From the NCBI RefSeq assembly GCF_014385005.1, contig NZ_JACRSZ010000001.1, positions 496,001 to 560,000 of the forward strand: DNA of 64,000 nt. The letters are read 5' to 3'. The notes beneath the pieces were generated by a model. That model had not been told where the DNA came from, did not search any database, and saw nothing but the letters and a program-made list of their open reading frames with translations. Both the position numbers and the translations under genes were made by a program. Shown piece by piece: positions 1 to 8,616 of this stretch. Origin of the DNA: Jingyaoa shaoxingensis. GTDB lineage: Bacteria > Bacillota > Clostridia > Lachnospirales > Lachnospiraceae. Position 1 is the stretch's first letter. Every line of letters starts with the position of its first letter.

Positions 1-345
1 TGTTGTACCAAGCATACTTCCCGGGAATACCCGGTTCAGATTCTTGCCATCTTCATACACAAGACTCATGGTGCGGTGCTCAAACCCACTTGGATTCATC
101 AGATGAATGATGATCACCTGTCCATTGATCTTATCCGGTTCCAGGTCATGAGATAATTGAATCGCAGACTGAATTCCCACATATTCTGCATTGTGCACAC
201 CACCTGAAATCAATACGGTTTCGCCTTCCTGCATTCCGCAGATCAGTGTCACCGGAAGCTGAATGCGAGTTCCTTCTACTGATATAAATCCGCTGACTTT
301 TTCTCCTCTTTTTGCAGTAAGTCCGCCAATTGTAAATTGTTCCAT
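1..345 (-). CDS. Succinylglutamate desuccinylase/aspartoacylase-like protein (3' end cut by window edge)
   Basis: The first 115 codons are visible. They begin at the ATG at 345 with a purine-rich site (GGAGAG) just upstream. The translation carries a GGxHxxEYxG-type motif ('SGGVHNAEYVG') and 'NLNRVFPG'. These are the first zinc-ligand region and the Asn-Arg substrate region of the AstE/AspA branch of the M14 zinc carboxypeptidase fold. The family removes acyl groups from N-acyl amino acids or related amides; the substrate here is unknown. The gene follows the MATE gene by 20 nt in the same direction and is probably the last visible member of the riboswitch operon. Confidence 0.8.
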   Translation of the reverse strand, partial: MEQFTIGGLTAKRGEKVSGFISVEGTRIQLPVTLICGMQEGETVLISGGVHNAEYVGIQSAIQLSHDLEPDKINGQVIIIHLMNPSGFEHRTMSLVYEDGKNLNRVFPGSMLGTT

Positions 346-365
346 AAGTCTCTCCTTACTTTTTC

Positions 366-1694
366 TTACTGTTGCTTTAACATTTTCTTGCTTACATCCA
401 CAAAACAAATAATAAATGCGATCATAGCCAGAGACCAGGTGATAGGATATACTGCTGCCACCATCCGCAGACTATGAAACTGATCTACAAATAATTTCAA
501 GATTCCAATTCTGCAAATGCAAAGTGTCACAATTACAATTATCATAGACTGAATTGTTTTTCCCAGACCTCTTACCAGTCCACCTGTTACTTCCATAATC
601 GAATAGATGAAATAAAACGGGAAAGATACACCTATGATCTGCAATCCCAGACGGATTACATTTTCATCCCGACAGAAAATACCCAAAATCGTTCTTCCAA
701 ACATCAGAATGACAGCTGAAAGTACCATTATGACAGATGCAGAAATTACATTACACACAATCGCACTTTTCTTGATTCTCTCATATTTTCCAGCTCCGTA
801 ATTCTGTCCGACGAAGGTTACAATACTCTGTCCAAAGGCAACAATCGGAAGATACAGTATGGTTTCCACACGGAAGTAGACCGTAAATGCTGCTACTGCG
901 TCCTCTCCAAATCCATTGATATAGTACTGCACTACCAGATTGGACAATGTAAGAATCATAGCCTGTATTCCCAGCGGAATTCCGATTTTTATAATCTTTC
1001 CGCTCATTTTTCTTTCTATCTTCCATCTCTGTCTCAGTAAATTTTCTTTTTGGGAAATATATACCATTAAAAATATTGCCGTAAAAGTCTGTGATACGAC
1101 AGTTGCCAGAGCTGCACCTGCTACACCCCAGCCAAGCATTGCGATAAAGCACCAGTCCATGCATACATTTAAAAAGCCACCGGCAGCCAATACCAGAAAC
1201 GGTGTTCTGGAATCTCCCATGGCCCTTAAAATTCCGGCGCACATATTATAAATAATCATAGACATAATTGCCAACAGATAAATCCGAATGTACACCAGCG
1301 CCTGCGCCAGTATTGATGCCGGCGTATTCAAAGCTCGAAGGGCCCAGTCTGCCAGCAGCTGACCTGCTGCCATCAAAAGAATTCCTCCGGATATTGCCAG
1401 AAATAATGCATTCTCCATGCTTTTTTGCACATTTTCTTTATTCTTTGCGCCCCAATACTGAGCTGTTATTACGCCTGCACCGACAGATATACCGGTGAAG
1501 AGACCGATCAGGCAGGTTACAAGAATTCCACTTGCCCCCACTGCTGCAGCCTCTGTTTTTCCCATATAATTTCCCACAAAAATCAAATCAACGGTGCCGT
1601 ATAATTGCTGGAACAGACTGCCCAAAAACAGTGGCAAGGCGAATACGATAAATCCTTTTGCAATACTTCCTTCGGTTAAATTCGTATTCTTCAT
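366..1694 (-). CDS. MATE family efflux transporter
   Basis: The 442-residue protein is the usual MATE length and has about 12 hydrophobic segments. The N-terminus ('GSIAKGFIVFALPLFLGSLF', then 'YGTVDLIFVGNYMG') is typical of the DinF/NorM-like branch, which exports cations or drugs using Na+ or H+ gradients. Its ATG shares one base with the stop of the upstream ABC ATPase gene (TAATG), so the two are translationally coupled. An exporter inside an importer operon behind a cobalamin riboswitch is unusual. It could export a surplus metal, a carrier ligand or a processing product, but nothing in the sequence shows the substrate. Confidence 0.9.
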   Translation of the reverse strand: MKNTNLTEGSIAKGFIVFALPLFLGSLFQQLYGTVDLIFVGNYMGKTEAAAVGASGILVTCLIGLFTGISVGAGVITAQYWGAKNKENVQKSMENALFLAISGGILLMAAGQLLADWALRALNTPASILAQALVYIRIYLLAIMSMIIYNMCAGILRAMGDSRTPFLVLAAGGFLNVCMDWCFIAMLGWGVAGAALATVVSQTFTAIFLMVYISQKENLLRQRWKIERKMSGKIIKIGIPLGIQAMILTLSNLVVQYYINGFGEDAVAAFTVYFRVETILYLPIVAFGQSIVTFVGQNYGAGKYERIKKSAIVCNVISASVIMVLSAVILMFGRTILGIFCRDENVIRLGLQIIGVSFPFYFIYSIMEVTGGLVRGLGKTIQSMIIVIVTLCICRIGILKLFVDQFHSLRMVAAVYPITWSLAMIAFIICFVDVSKKMLKQQ

Positions 1695-2662
1695 TACTTC
1701 TTTCCGCCATAGAGATGACAGGCTACCTGGTGTCCCGGCTCTACTTCTGTCATCTGAGGTTTTTCCTTTTTACAGATATCCATACATTGTTCGCATCTTC
1801 CCTGGAATGGACATCCTTTCGGTAAATCTAACGGACTTGGTGCTTCACTTTCGATACTTTCAATTGGTTTTGAAAAATCCATATGAATATCAAATACTGC
1901 GCCCATTAATGCTTTTGTATAGGGATGCATGGCTTTGGAAGATAATTCTGCACCCGGAAGCGTTTCTACCAGATTTCCCAGATACATGACTGCGATCTGA
2001 TGGGCAACCTGCTGAACCAATGCAATATCATGACAAATAAATCCAAACGTAATATTCTTTTCTCTCTGAAGTTTGGTAATCAGTTCAATGACTGTCTTCT
2101 GAACAGATACATCCAGTGCCGAAGTTGCTTCATCCAACACCACAATTTCAGGTTCCAGAGCCAGCGCTCTTGCAATGGCAACACGCTGTCTTTGTCCGCC
2201 GCTCATATTATGAGGATATCGATCCGCAAAATCTTCCGGAAGTTCTACCATTTCCAGAAGCTTTCTGCACACTGCATCTTTTTCAGATTTTTTGATTCTC
2301 TTAAAGTTCATCAATGGTTCACATACAATATCCCGGATGATCATCTTGGGATTAAATGATAACGTAGGATCCTGAAATACCATCTGTATATTCTGGCGGC
2401 TCTGACGAAGTTCCTCTCCATGTAACTTTGTAATATCTGTGCCGCGATAAAGAATTTCTCCTTCCGACGGCTTATCTAAAGAAACCAGAAATCTCATAAA
2501 CGTACTTTTTCCACATCCGGATTCTCCCACAAGGCCAAGCGTTTCTCCTTTATACATCTTCAGATTGATATCATCATTTGCCAGCAGCGTCCTTCCATGG
2601 GAAGCCGGAAATTTTCTGGTTATATGCTTTGCTTCCAATATTACTTCTCTTTTTTCAGACAT
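1694..2662 (-). CDS. Oligopeptide/nickel-type ABC transporter ATP-binding protein (OppF/DppF-like)
   Basis: This is the second ATPase of an Opp/Dpp/Nik-type importer. It has Walker A 'GESGCGKST', signature 'MSGGQRQRVAIARAL', Walker B 'IVVLDEATSALD' and a C-terminal oligopeptide/dipeptide domain with clustered cysteines ('CPFQGRCEQCMDIC') typical of OppD/OppF pairs. A longer reading frame starts at 2692. The ATG at 2662 is preferred because GGAGGTG precedes it and it gives an 8-nt overlap with the oppD-like stop (ATGTCTGA). The pair would energise the permeases encoded upstream. Confidence 0.92.
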   Translation of the reverse strand: MSEKREVILEAKHITRKFPASHGRTLLANDDINLKMYKGETLGLVGESGCGKSTFMRFLVSLDKPSEGEILYRGTDITKLHGEELRQSRQNIQMVFQDPTLSFNPKMIIRDIVCEPLMNFKRIKKSEKDAVCRKLLEMVELPEDFADRYPHNMSGGQRQRVAIARALALEPEIVVLDEATSALDVSVQKTVIELITKLQREKNITFGFICHDIALVQQVAHQIAVMYLGNLVETLPGAELSSKAMHPYTKALMGAVFDIHMDFSKPIESIESEAPSPLDLPKGCPFQGRCEQCMDICKKEKPQMTEVEPGHQVACHLYGGKK

Positions 2663-3437
2663 AACGTTCACCTCCAAGAGACGGAACAGCATCCAGAAGC
2701 TTTCTGGTATATTCGTTTTGGGATTCCTTCAGAATATACGCTCTTGTTCCCTGATCTTCTATTATTCCCTTTTTCATAACAATGATATAATCCGACATAT
2801 ATGCAGCCACACCAAGATTATGTGTCACCACAATAATACTGGTATTGTAATCATCTCGCAGCTGCATCATCTGACGCACAATCTGAGCCTGCGTCGTCAC
2901 ATCCAGTGCCGAAGTCGGTTCATCTGCCAGTAACAGTTTGGGCTGATAAGTCATCCCCATAGCAATTCCAACACGCTGTCTCATACCGCCGGACAACTGA
3001 AACGGATAAGAATTCATAATATTATCTGCTGCCGGAAGTCTCATACGCTCCAGCATCATAATTCCTTTGTTCCATGCTTCCTTTTTGGAAATCTTTTCAT
3101 GTGTCAGAATGTATTCTGTAAATACACTTCCAATCTTTTTCGTAGGGTTCATCATGGCACCACTATCCTGAAAAATCATAGAAATATCTGTACCGCGCAG
3201 TTTTCTCCATTTTTCAGAATTGTAAGCCAGAAGATCCTCTCCCTCAAGGGTGATCTGTCCTGCTGTTACTTTTCCGCCACCAGGAAGCAGACCCAAAATT
3301 GCGCGGATCACCGTGGTTTTTCCGCTTCCGGATTCTCCTACCAGCGAAATAATCTGTCCCTGTTTCATACTCATATTAAAATGCTGAACCGTCGGGACGT
3401 TTTTATAGGAGATGGTCACATCTTTTAATTCAAGCAT
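2655..3437 (-). CDS. Oligopeptide/nickel-type ABC transporter ATP-binding protein (OppD/DppD-like)
   Basis: A 260-residue ATPase with Walker A 'GESGSGKTT', signature 'LSGGMRQRVGIAMGM', Walker B 'LLLADEPTSALDV' and switch His in 'VVTHNLG'. It is shorter than typical OppD (about 330 residues) because the long C-terminal peptide-transporter extension is nearly absent; the size resembles NikD. AGGAGGT precedes the ATG. It lies between the OppC-like permease and the OppF-like ATPase. Confidence 0.92.
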   Translation of the reverse strand: MLELKDVTISYKNVPTVQHFNMSMKQGQIISLVGESGSGKTTVIRAILGLLPGGGKVTAGQITLEGEDLLAYNSEKWRKLRGTDISMIFQDSGAMMNPTKKIGSVFTEYILTHEKISKKEAWNKGIMMLERMRLPAADNIMNSYPFQLSGGMRQRVGIAMGMTYQPKLLLADEPTSALDVTTQAQIVRQMMQLRDDYNTSIIVVTHNLGVAAYMSDYIIVMKKGIIEDQGTRAYILKESQNEYTRKLLDAVPSLGGERYV

Positions 3438-3448
3438 CGTTCTACCTC

Positions 3449-4273
3449 CTATTCACTCTTTGGATCCAGGATATCCCTGATGGAATCTCCAAGCATATTG
3501 AATACAACAACGACGATAAAAATTGCAAGTCCCGGAAAGATCATCAGCCATGGTGCTGACTGCATACAGGCTCTTCCCTCATTCAGCATATAGCCCCATT
3601 CCGGTGCAGGAGGCTTCGCACCAAATCCCAGAAAGGACATTGCTGCCAGCTCCAGCATCATAGATCCCACATCTGTCGCTGCTGTAATAATCAAAGTTGG
3701 CAATGCATTCGGAAGCATATAGCGAAGCAGCATATACGGAGTCTTAGAACCTGTTACGATTGCAGCAGATACATAATCGCGGTCACGAATCTTTAAAACC
3801 AGGCTTCGTGCCAGACGGGCATATTTGGTCCAGCTCACTACTACAATTGCAATAATCGCATTTTTGATACTGGCCCCCATAATACCGGCAACCGCAAGGG
3901 CAAGTACCAGTCCAGGGAAAGCAAGCATCATGTCTGCAATTCGCATGATTACAGCATCCACGATTCCTCCAAAATAGCCAGAAATAACACCTGTTACTGT
4001 TCCAACCAGAAAAATTAACGCAACTACACCAAATGTGGCTGTCAAAGATGCACGGGCACCATAAATCACTCTTGTAAAAATGTCGCGCCCCATCTTATCT
4101 GTTCCAAAAATGTGCTCTTTACTCGGCGGAAGCAATGCATCTACCAGAGATCCTTTCAACGGATCCACACCACCTGTTACAACAGGGGCAAATATTGCTG
4201 CCAGAATAATAAGCAGTGCAAGAATAGAAAACACGACAAACGTTTTATTCTGTAAAAATCTGTTTTTCTTCAT
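3449..4273 (-). CDS. ABC transporter permease (OppC/DppC/NikC-like)
   Basis: A 274-residue inner-membrane permease with an N-terminal transmembrane segment, then the 'GTDKMGRDIFTRVIYGARASL' region that marks the DppC/OppC family, and a coupling loop near 'LPNALPTLI'. The start is an ATG after AAAGGAG. It is co-transcribed with the OppB-like permease 6 nt upstream and the ATPases downstream. Family members import di/oligopeptides, nickel, or metal-opine complexes. The riboswitch context makes a cobalt or corrinoid-related substrate plausible, which is inference. Confidence 0.92.
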   Translation of the reverse strand: MKKNRFLQNKTFVVFSILALLIILAAIFAPVVTGGVDPLKGSLVDALLPPSKEHIFGTDKMGRDIFTRVIYGARASLTATFGVVALIFLVGTVTGVISGYFGGIVDAVIMRIADMMLAFPGLVLALAVAGIMGASIKNAIIAIVVVSWTKYARLARSLVLKIRDRDYVSAAIVTGSKTPYMLLRYMLPNALPTLIITAATDVGSMMLELAAMSFLGFGAKPPAPEWGYMLNEGRACMQSAPWLMIFPGLAIFIVVVVFNMLGDSIRDILDPKSE

Positions 4274-4279
4274 AGTTCT

Positions 4280-5218
4280 CTACTCCTTTAAACGCATACG
4301 AGGATCAATGTACACATAAGATGCATCTACAATCAGATTAATTACCATGTAGATCAGTGCAAGCCATAATACATATCCCTGAATCAGATTATAATCACTG
4401 GATGTGATTGCTGAAACTGCCAGATTTCCCAGTCCCGGGTAAGAAAAGATGACTTCTACTACACTGGTTCCCCCAAGGAGGGAACCAATGGAAAGACCAA
4501 ACATGGTAATCAGTGGAAGTAAGGAGTTCGGAAAAACATTCTGCCAGATAATTTTAGATCTTTTTACACCTCTGGCTTCTGCACCGATAACATAATCCTG
4601 ACTTAATTCGTCCAGTACTGCTGTTCGAACCTGTCTTGTATACTTGGACGACATTGCAATTGCCAGTGTCAGCGCAGGAAGAAATAAGCTCTTAAAGTCT
4701 CCTGCTGAACTGATTACCGGAAATGCATGGATGTATACACAAAATGCCAGAATCAATAATAAGCCTACCCAAAAGTTTGGCATAGCGCACCCCAGAAATG
4801 TAATTCCACGGACAAGATAATCAATCCATTTATCTTTATAGAGTGCAGATAACATTCCCAGTGGCACGGACAGAATCAACATCATGACCATAGACATCAA
4901 TGTCAGTTTCAGGGTCGGCCAGAGTCTTTCTGCCAGCAGTTCTGTTACCGGTCTGTTCAGACTGTAGGATTTTCCAAAATCTCCCTTCAGGCAATTTCCA
5001 AGCCATCTGGTATACTGCTGCAGAAATGGATCGTTTAATCCCATTTCCTCTCTTGTCTCCTGAATCATCTCTTCTGATGGCATCACGCCGGTTGCCGTAT
5101 ACATGTTACGCACAGGATCACCCGGTGACATGAACGTCAATGCAAATGTAATAAAACTGATTCCCAGCAATACAATTATAATCTGCAAAAGACGTTTTGC
5201 TATTTGTTTTTTGCTCAA
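4280..5218 (-). CDS. ABC transporter permease (OppB/DppB/NikB-like)
   Basis: A permease of about 312 residues with six predicted membrane segments. The N-terminus resembles 'IIVLLGISFITFALTFMSPGDP', the classical DppB/OppB entry motif, and the coupling region is 'ARGVKRSKIIWQNVFPNSLLP'. The TTG at 5218 is preferred because AAGGAG sits 8 nt upstream. A GTG at 5227 also opens the frame but lies too close to that site. It forms the membrane channel with the OppC-like partner. Confidence 0.9.
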   Translation of the reverse strand: MSKKQIAKRLLQIIIVLLGISFITFALTFMSPGDPVRNMYTATGVMPSEEMIQETREEMGLNDPFLQQYTRWLGNCLKGDFGKSYSLNRPVTELLAERLWPTLKLTLMSMVMMLILSVPLGMLSALYKDKWIDYLVRGITFLGCAMPNFWVGLLLILAFCVYIHAFPVISSAGDFKSLFLPALTLAIAMSSKYTRQVRTAVLDELSQDYVIGAEARGVKRSKIIWQNVFPNSLLPLITMFGLSIGSLLGGTSVVEVIFSYPGLGNLAVSAITSSDYNLIQGYVLWLALIYMVINLIVDASYVYIDPRMRLKE

Positions 5219-5244
5219 AATGAACACTCCTTTTTGCTTTACTG

Positions 5245-6804
5245 TTATTCAGCCGGTACAATTTCAGTAGACAGCCAGTAGTAATCTGCTGTGTGGATAT
5301 GTGCTGATCCGACTTTTGCGTTGTTATAAATCATAGATGAGTTATAGTATCCGTCAACCAAAACAGCTGCATCATCGATCAGGATCTGCTGCATCTGGAA
5401 AATGATATCTTTTCTCTTATCAGGATCCATTTCACTCTGTAATTCCTTATATAATTCGTCATATTCCGGATTTGAGTATGCACAGTAAGATGTATCCGTT
5501 GCCCAGTTCGCCATATATGCCAGAGGATCTCCGGTACCAACTGTAATCCAGTTATTATTATTGAAATCATAATCCAAAGCTGCCAGTTTGCTCCACTGAT
5601 CATCAGAGCTGCCGTATTCCGGAACCACACCGATACCAATTTCTGCCAGATACTGTGCATGAGCATCTGAGAAATCATTCAGCAGACGGTTTTCGTAAGA
5701 AATATATCTCAGATTGATGTTCTGACCATCCAGTTCACGGATTCCATCTCCATCTGTATCCACGATTCCTGCTTCATCCAGGATCTGTTTTGCCTTTTCC
5801 GGATCATAGGTATATGGATTTACCAGTTCATCATAACCATAGTTCAGTGTAGATGGCAGAACTGAGAAACCTGGAGTATAAAGTCCGCCAATTGTCTTGG
5901 AGTTACAAATTGTGTCATTGTCAATTGCCATCAGTATCGCCTGACGCAGTGTTTTGTTGCCCAGCACTCCGTTAAAGTTCATCCATGAAAATCCGCAGCG
6001 CACACCAGATGCAATATCTACTGTATACGCATCGTTTTCCTGAAAGCTCTGAATATCTGCTACGTTCGTAATATTTTCTACCAGGTCTACCTGTCCACTC
6101 TGAAGTGCCATTGCCTTTGCAGAATTATCTCCCATAAACATCAGATTTACTTTGTCATAAGGTACATCTTCACGATAATATTCATTGGCAGCCAATTCAT
6201 ATCCAACACCGACTCCATTAAACTTTTCGATTTTGTAAGGACCGGTACCGATAATTCCATTATCGAAGTTCTCGATATGCTCTACGTCTGTGATACCCAT
6301 GGTCGGATGGCAAAGCTGCCCCATCAGGTTTGCATATGGTTTACTTGTTTTAATGAAAATGGTATTTGCTTCATCATCAGCAGTTACTTCTGCTTCAAAT
6401 TCCAGATATTTTTCTGGTTTTGCGGATCCGGAAGGTCCGACTTCTTTCATATGATCAAAGTATGCTTTTACTTTGGATGGAGTCAGATCACAGCCATCAG
6501 AAAACTTGATACCATCTTTCAGCTTAATCGTCCACTCTGTATGTTCATCATTTACTTCGTAACTTTCAGCCAGCCATGGTGTTACTTCCATGTTGTCATC
6601 AAATTTAAACAGTGTTTCCGCAATTCCGTATCTCATGGCATTCCATCCACCATTTTCATCCATGGCACTATTTACTACACCATCTGTATACATGGCACAT
6701 CCAAAGTTCAATACCTTATCTTCTGCATTTGCGGTAATTCCCATAGCCAGCAAGGCTGCTGTTGCAGCTGCAATCATCATAGCTTCTCTCTTTTTGTTTT
6801 TCAT
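5245..6804 (-). CDS. Solute-binding protein family 5 (OppA/DppA/NikA-like)
   Basis: A 519-residue extracytoplasmic binding protein. It has an N-terminal signal peptide ending near 'ITANAED', then the family-5 fold: 'ETLFKFDDNMEVTPWLAESY' region, 'WTIKLKDGIKFSDGCDLT', and a C-terminal lobe with 'YNSSMIYN'. No lipobox cysteine is present, so it does not look like a lipoprotein, which is odd for a Gram-positive importer. GAAGGAG precedes the ATG. It is the cognate receptor of the permease/ATPase set. Ligand class (peptide, nickel or cobalt chelate) cannot be decided from the sequence alone. Confidence 0.92.
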   Translation of the reverse strand: MKNKKREAMMIAAATAALLAMGITANAEDKVLNFGCAMYTDGVVNSAMDENGGWNAMRYGIAETLFKFDDNMEVTPWLAESYEVNDEHTEWTIKLKDGIKFSDGCDLTPSKVKAYFDHMKEVGPSGSAKPEKYLEFEAEVTADDEANTIFIKTSKPYANLMGQLCHPTMGITDVEHIENFDNGIIGTGPYKIEKFNGVGVGYELAANEYYREDVPYDKVNLMFMGDNSAKAMALQSGQVDLVENITNVADIQSFQENDAYTVDIASGVRCGFSWMNFNGVLGNKTLRQAILMAIDNDTICNSKTIGGLYTPGFSVLPSTLNYGYDELVNPYTYDPEKAKQILDEAGIVDTDGDGIRELDGQNINLRYISYENRLLNDFSDAHAQYLAEIGIGVVPEYGSSDDQWSKLAALDYDFNNNNWITVGTGDPLAYMANWATDTSYCAYSNPEYDELYKELQSEMDPDKRKDIIFQMQQILIDDAAVLVDGYYNSSMIYNNAKVGSAHIHTADYYWLSTEIVPAE

Positions 6805-6917
6805 TTTCTTTCTCCTTCTCCTTATCTTTTTGTTGAATTATTATGATGATATCGGTGTTTTCACATCTCTATCTTTTCATACTGATTCTAATTCATATGG
6901 AACTGAATTTATCTATT

Positions 6918-8114
6918 TCATAATTTTTCTGTAAACGCTTTAAATGAGTCAAAGTCTGCTGATGGTTCATAAGCCTTCATAACCTTCATCATGCTCTGGG
7001 CACTATATGTATTATCATACATACCTATAGACAACGCATACTGGCTGTCAAACTCTTTCGGAGATGTTGCTGTCCAGAAGGATTGCTGCAGTTGAAAAGC
7101 ACTGCCATTTTCCCGATAATCCCCGGCATACCCCTCATAAGCATTTTCCATAGCTACAAAAGCAGGTGCCACGATTGCTCCGTATTTACCAACCAGGTAA
7201 TCCAGGTTTTCTTTGCCGTCATATCCTTTTGTGTGAAACAGTTCATAGTTCTCCTCTGTAAAACAGTCAATGGCTCCCACCTGAATGTCTTCTTTTTTCT
7301 CCTGTTCACATGCACTTATGGCATCCATGAAGCTATTCACACTCAGTACGCTGAGAATGACATTGTTTTCTCCGTCATCCAGGACTTTTCGCAAATTTTC
7401 ATTCAAATTCTCTACACTTGGATAGCCCGGAACAATGGTAATCTGTATATCTGTTCCTGTTTCGATTTTTTCTGTATCTGTTGCCAGTACCAGTTCTTCT
7501 ACCGGTTTTTCATAAGACAAATCATAGCTTTTCTGAAGCTGATTCAAAATACCTGCAGTTCTCAGCCTGTGCATTTCATTATTTACTCCGGCACCGCCAC
7601 TGGTAATGATATACTGATTTTTCCTTTCGGTATCTTCTGAAGCAAAGTACTGTGCCATATCTTCTGCTGCTTTCTGTTCTTCTTCTGCTGAAGGACCAAT
7701 CACTCCCAAAAAATATGGATTATTTTTTACTTTTTCAAACATTTCGTTGTTGATGGTTCCTGAACCACGGACATAGTACATCCCATATTCTTCACAAACC
7801 GGAAGTACCTGTTCCAGATCAGTAGAAAGGAACGAAATGATTCCCTTTACTCCCTTTTCATGCAATTCTTCTATAAATGCAATTTCATCTTCTGCACTGA
7901 GGATTCCTGTTGAATAGATAAAATCTACATTAAACGTGATGCCAATGTAGTTTTCCAGATAATTTCGAAATGCTCTTACTTCTGCATCGTTAAGATTATA
8001 CACAGAAACACCGATCACTGTGTTTGCTGTTTCTGAAGTGTCTGAAGCCAGAACCGTAACACTAATACAAATAAGCATTATCACTCCAGCTATCATAGTT
8101 AACCATTTTTTCAT
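6918..8114 (-). CDS. Putative periplasmic-binding-protein-like (type 1 fold) exported protein, first gene after the cobalamin riboswitch
   Basis: A 398-residue exported protein with a signal peptide (about residues 1-23, 'TVLASDTS') and alternating alpha/beta segments resembling sugar-binding PBP type 1 proteins ('VIGVSVYNLNDAEVRAFRNY', 'VKGIISFLSTDLEQVLPVCE'). It has no confident family name. It starts 89 nt after the riboswitch terminator with GGGGGGC upstream and precedes the Opp-type operon by 113 nt with no visible terminator between. It may be a second receptor for the same importer or a ligand sensor. It shares no obvious features with BtuF. Confidence 0.75.
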   Translation of the reverse strand: MKKWLTMIAGVIMLICISVTVLASDTSETANTVIGVSVYNLNDAEVRAFRNYLENYIGITFNVDFIYSTGILSAEDEIAFIEELHEKGVKGIISFLSTDLEQVLPVCEEYGMYYVRGSGTINNEMFEKVKNNPYFLGVIGPSAEEEQKAAEDMAQYFASEDTERKNQYIITSGGAGVNNEMHRLRTAGILNQLQKSYDLSYEKPVEELVLATDTEKIETGTDIQITIVPGYPSVENLNENLRKVLDDGENNVILSVLSVNSFMDAISACEQEKKEDIQVGAIDCFTEENYELFHTKGYDGKENLDYLVGKYGAIVAPAFVAMENAYEGYAGDYRENGSAFQLQQSFWTATSPKEFDSQYALSIGMYDNTYSAQSMMKVMKAYEPSADFDSFKAFTEKL

Positions 8115-8198
8115 ATCAAACTGCCCCCCATATTACAAAATATTTCCACTTTTTCTTCCTGACGCATAATAAAAATGCAATATCATATGAATTGAATT

Positions 8199-8236
8199 AA
8201 ATAAAAAAAACACCCTTTTATTGCTTTTAGGGTGCG
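8199..8236 (-). terminator. Riboswitch expression-platform terminator
   Basis: On the minus strand, CACCCTAAAAGC and its partner near AAAAGGGTG form a stem followed by TTTTTTTTATTT. It lies between the cobalamin aptamer and the downstream ATG. It is best read as the ligand-dependent intrinsic terminator of the riboswitch. Confidence 0.85.
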
Positions 8237-8292
8237 CTGTAAAACATACTATATTGTTCTCTTATACACCGTAAGAAGTAACCAATTTCCTA

Positions 8293-8451
8293 ACGTATGC
8301 AGGTCTCCTGACTTGAGTTCTACATCTGCTATCGTCTTCCCACAATTATCTGCAGTGACCTTATGATAATCGACTCCCTCTTACAGTGGCGGGACCGTAC
8401 CGGATTTACACCGTTTTCCCTTTTCATCTTGCTTTTGGCAAGAACATACGT
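8293..8451 (-). promoter_or_regulatory. Cobalamin riboswitch (AdoCbl type) upstream of the PBP/Opp/MATE operon
   Basis: The minus strand carries the diagnostic cobalamin aptamer elements: 'AAATCCGGTACGGTCCCGCC' followed by CACTG, and the B12 box 'GTCAGGAGACCTGC'. The closing P1 helix CGTATG/CATACG brackets the element. Together with the terminator at 8199-8236 it should turn the downstream operon off when cobalamin is plentiful. The aptamer itself is clear; control of all seven downstream genes is inferred from spacing. Confidence 0.95.
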
Positions 8452-8470
8452 CAAATATCTAATTATTTTT

Positions 8471-8499
8471 AATATAATGGTTCATGAAACAACTGTCAA
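8471..8499 (-). promoter_or_regulatory. Promoter of the first cobalamin riboswitch operon
   Basis: Minus-strand TTGACA (8494-8499) and TATATT (8471-8476) are separated by 17 nt and end about 20 nt before the aptamer. This is a near-consensus housekeeping promoter. Confidence 0.8.
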
Positions 8500-8576
8500 T
8501 AGTATTTATAAAAAATGTCTTCTCTTTATAACAGTTCAAATCATACTACAGAACCGTATTTTTTGCGAATAGCGCG

Positions 8577-8616
8577 AAAAAAGGCTTCGTCAAAATGATT
8601 GTGGGAATCCTTTTTT
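8577..8616 (-). terminator. Terminator of the glycerophosphodiesterase gene
   Basis: AAAAAAGG...TTC pairs with GAAGCCTTTTTT on the minus strand and overlaps the stop codon of the upstream gene. A-tract and U-tract flank the stem. Confidence 0.7.
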
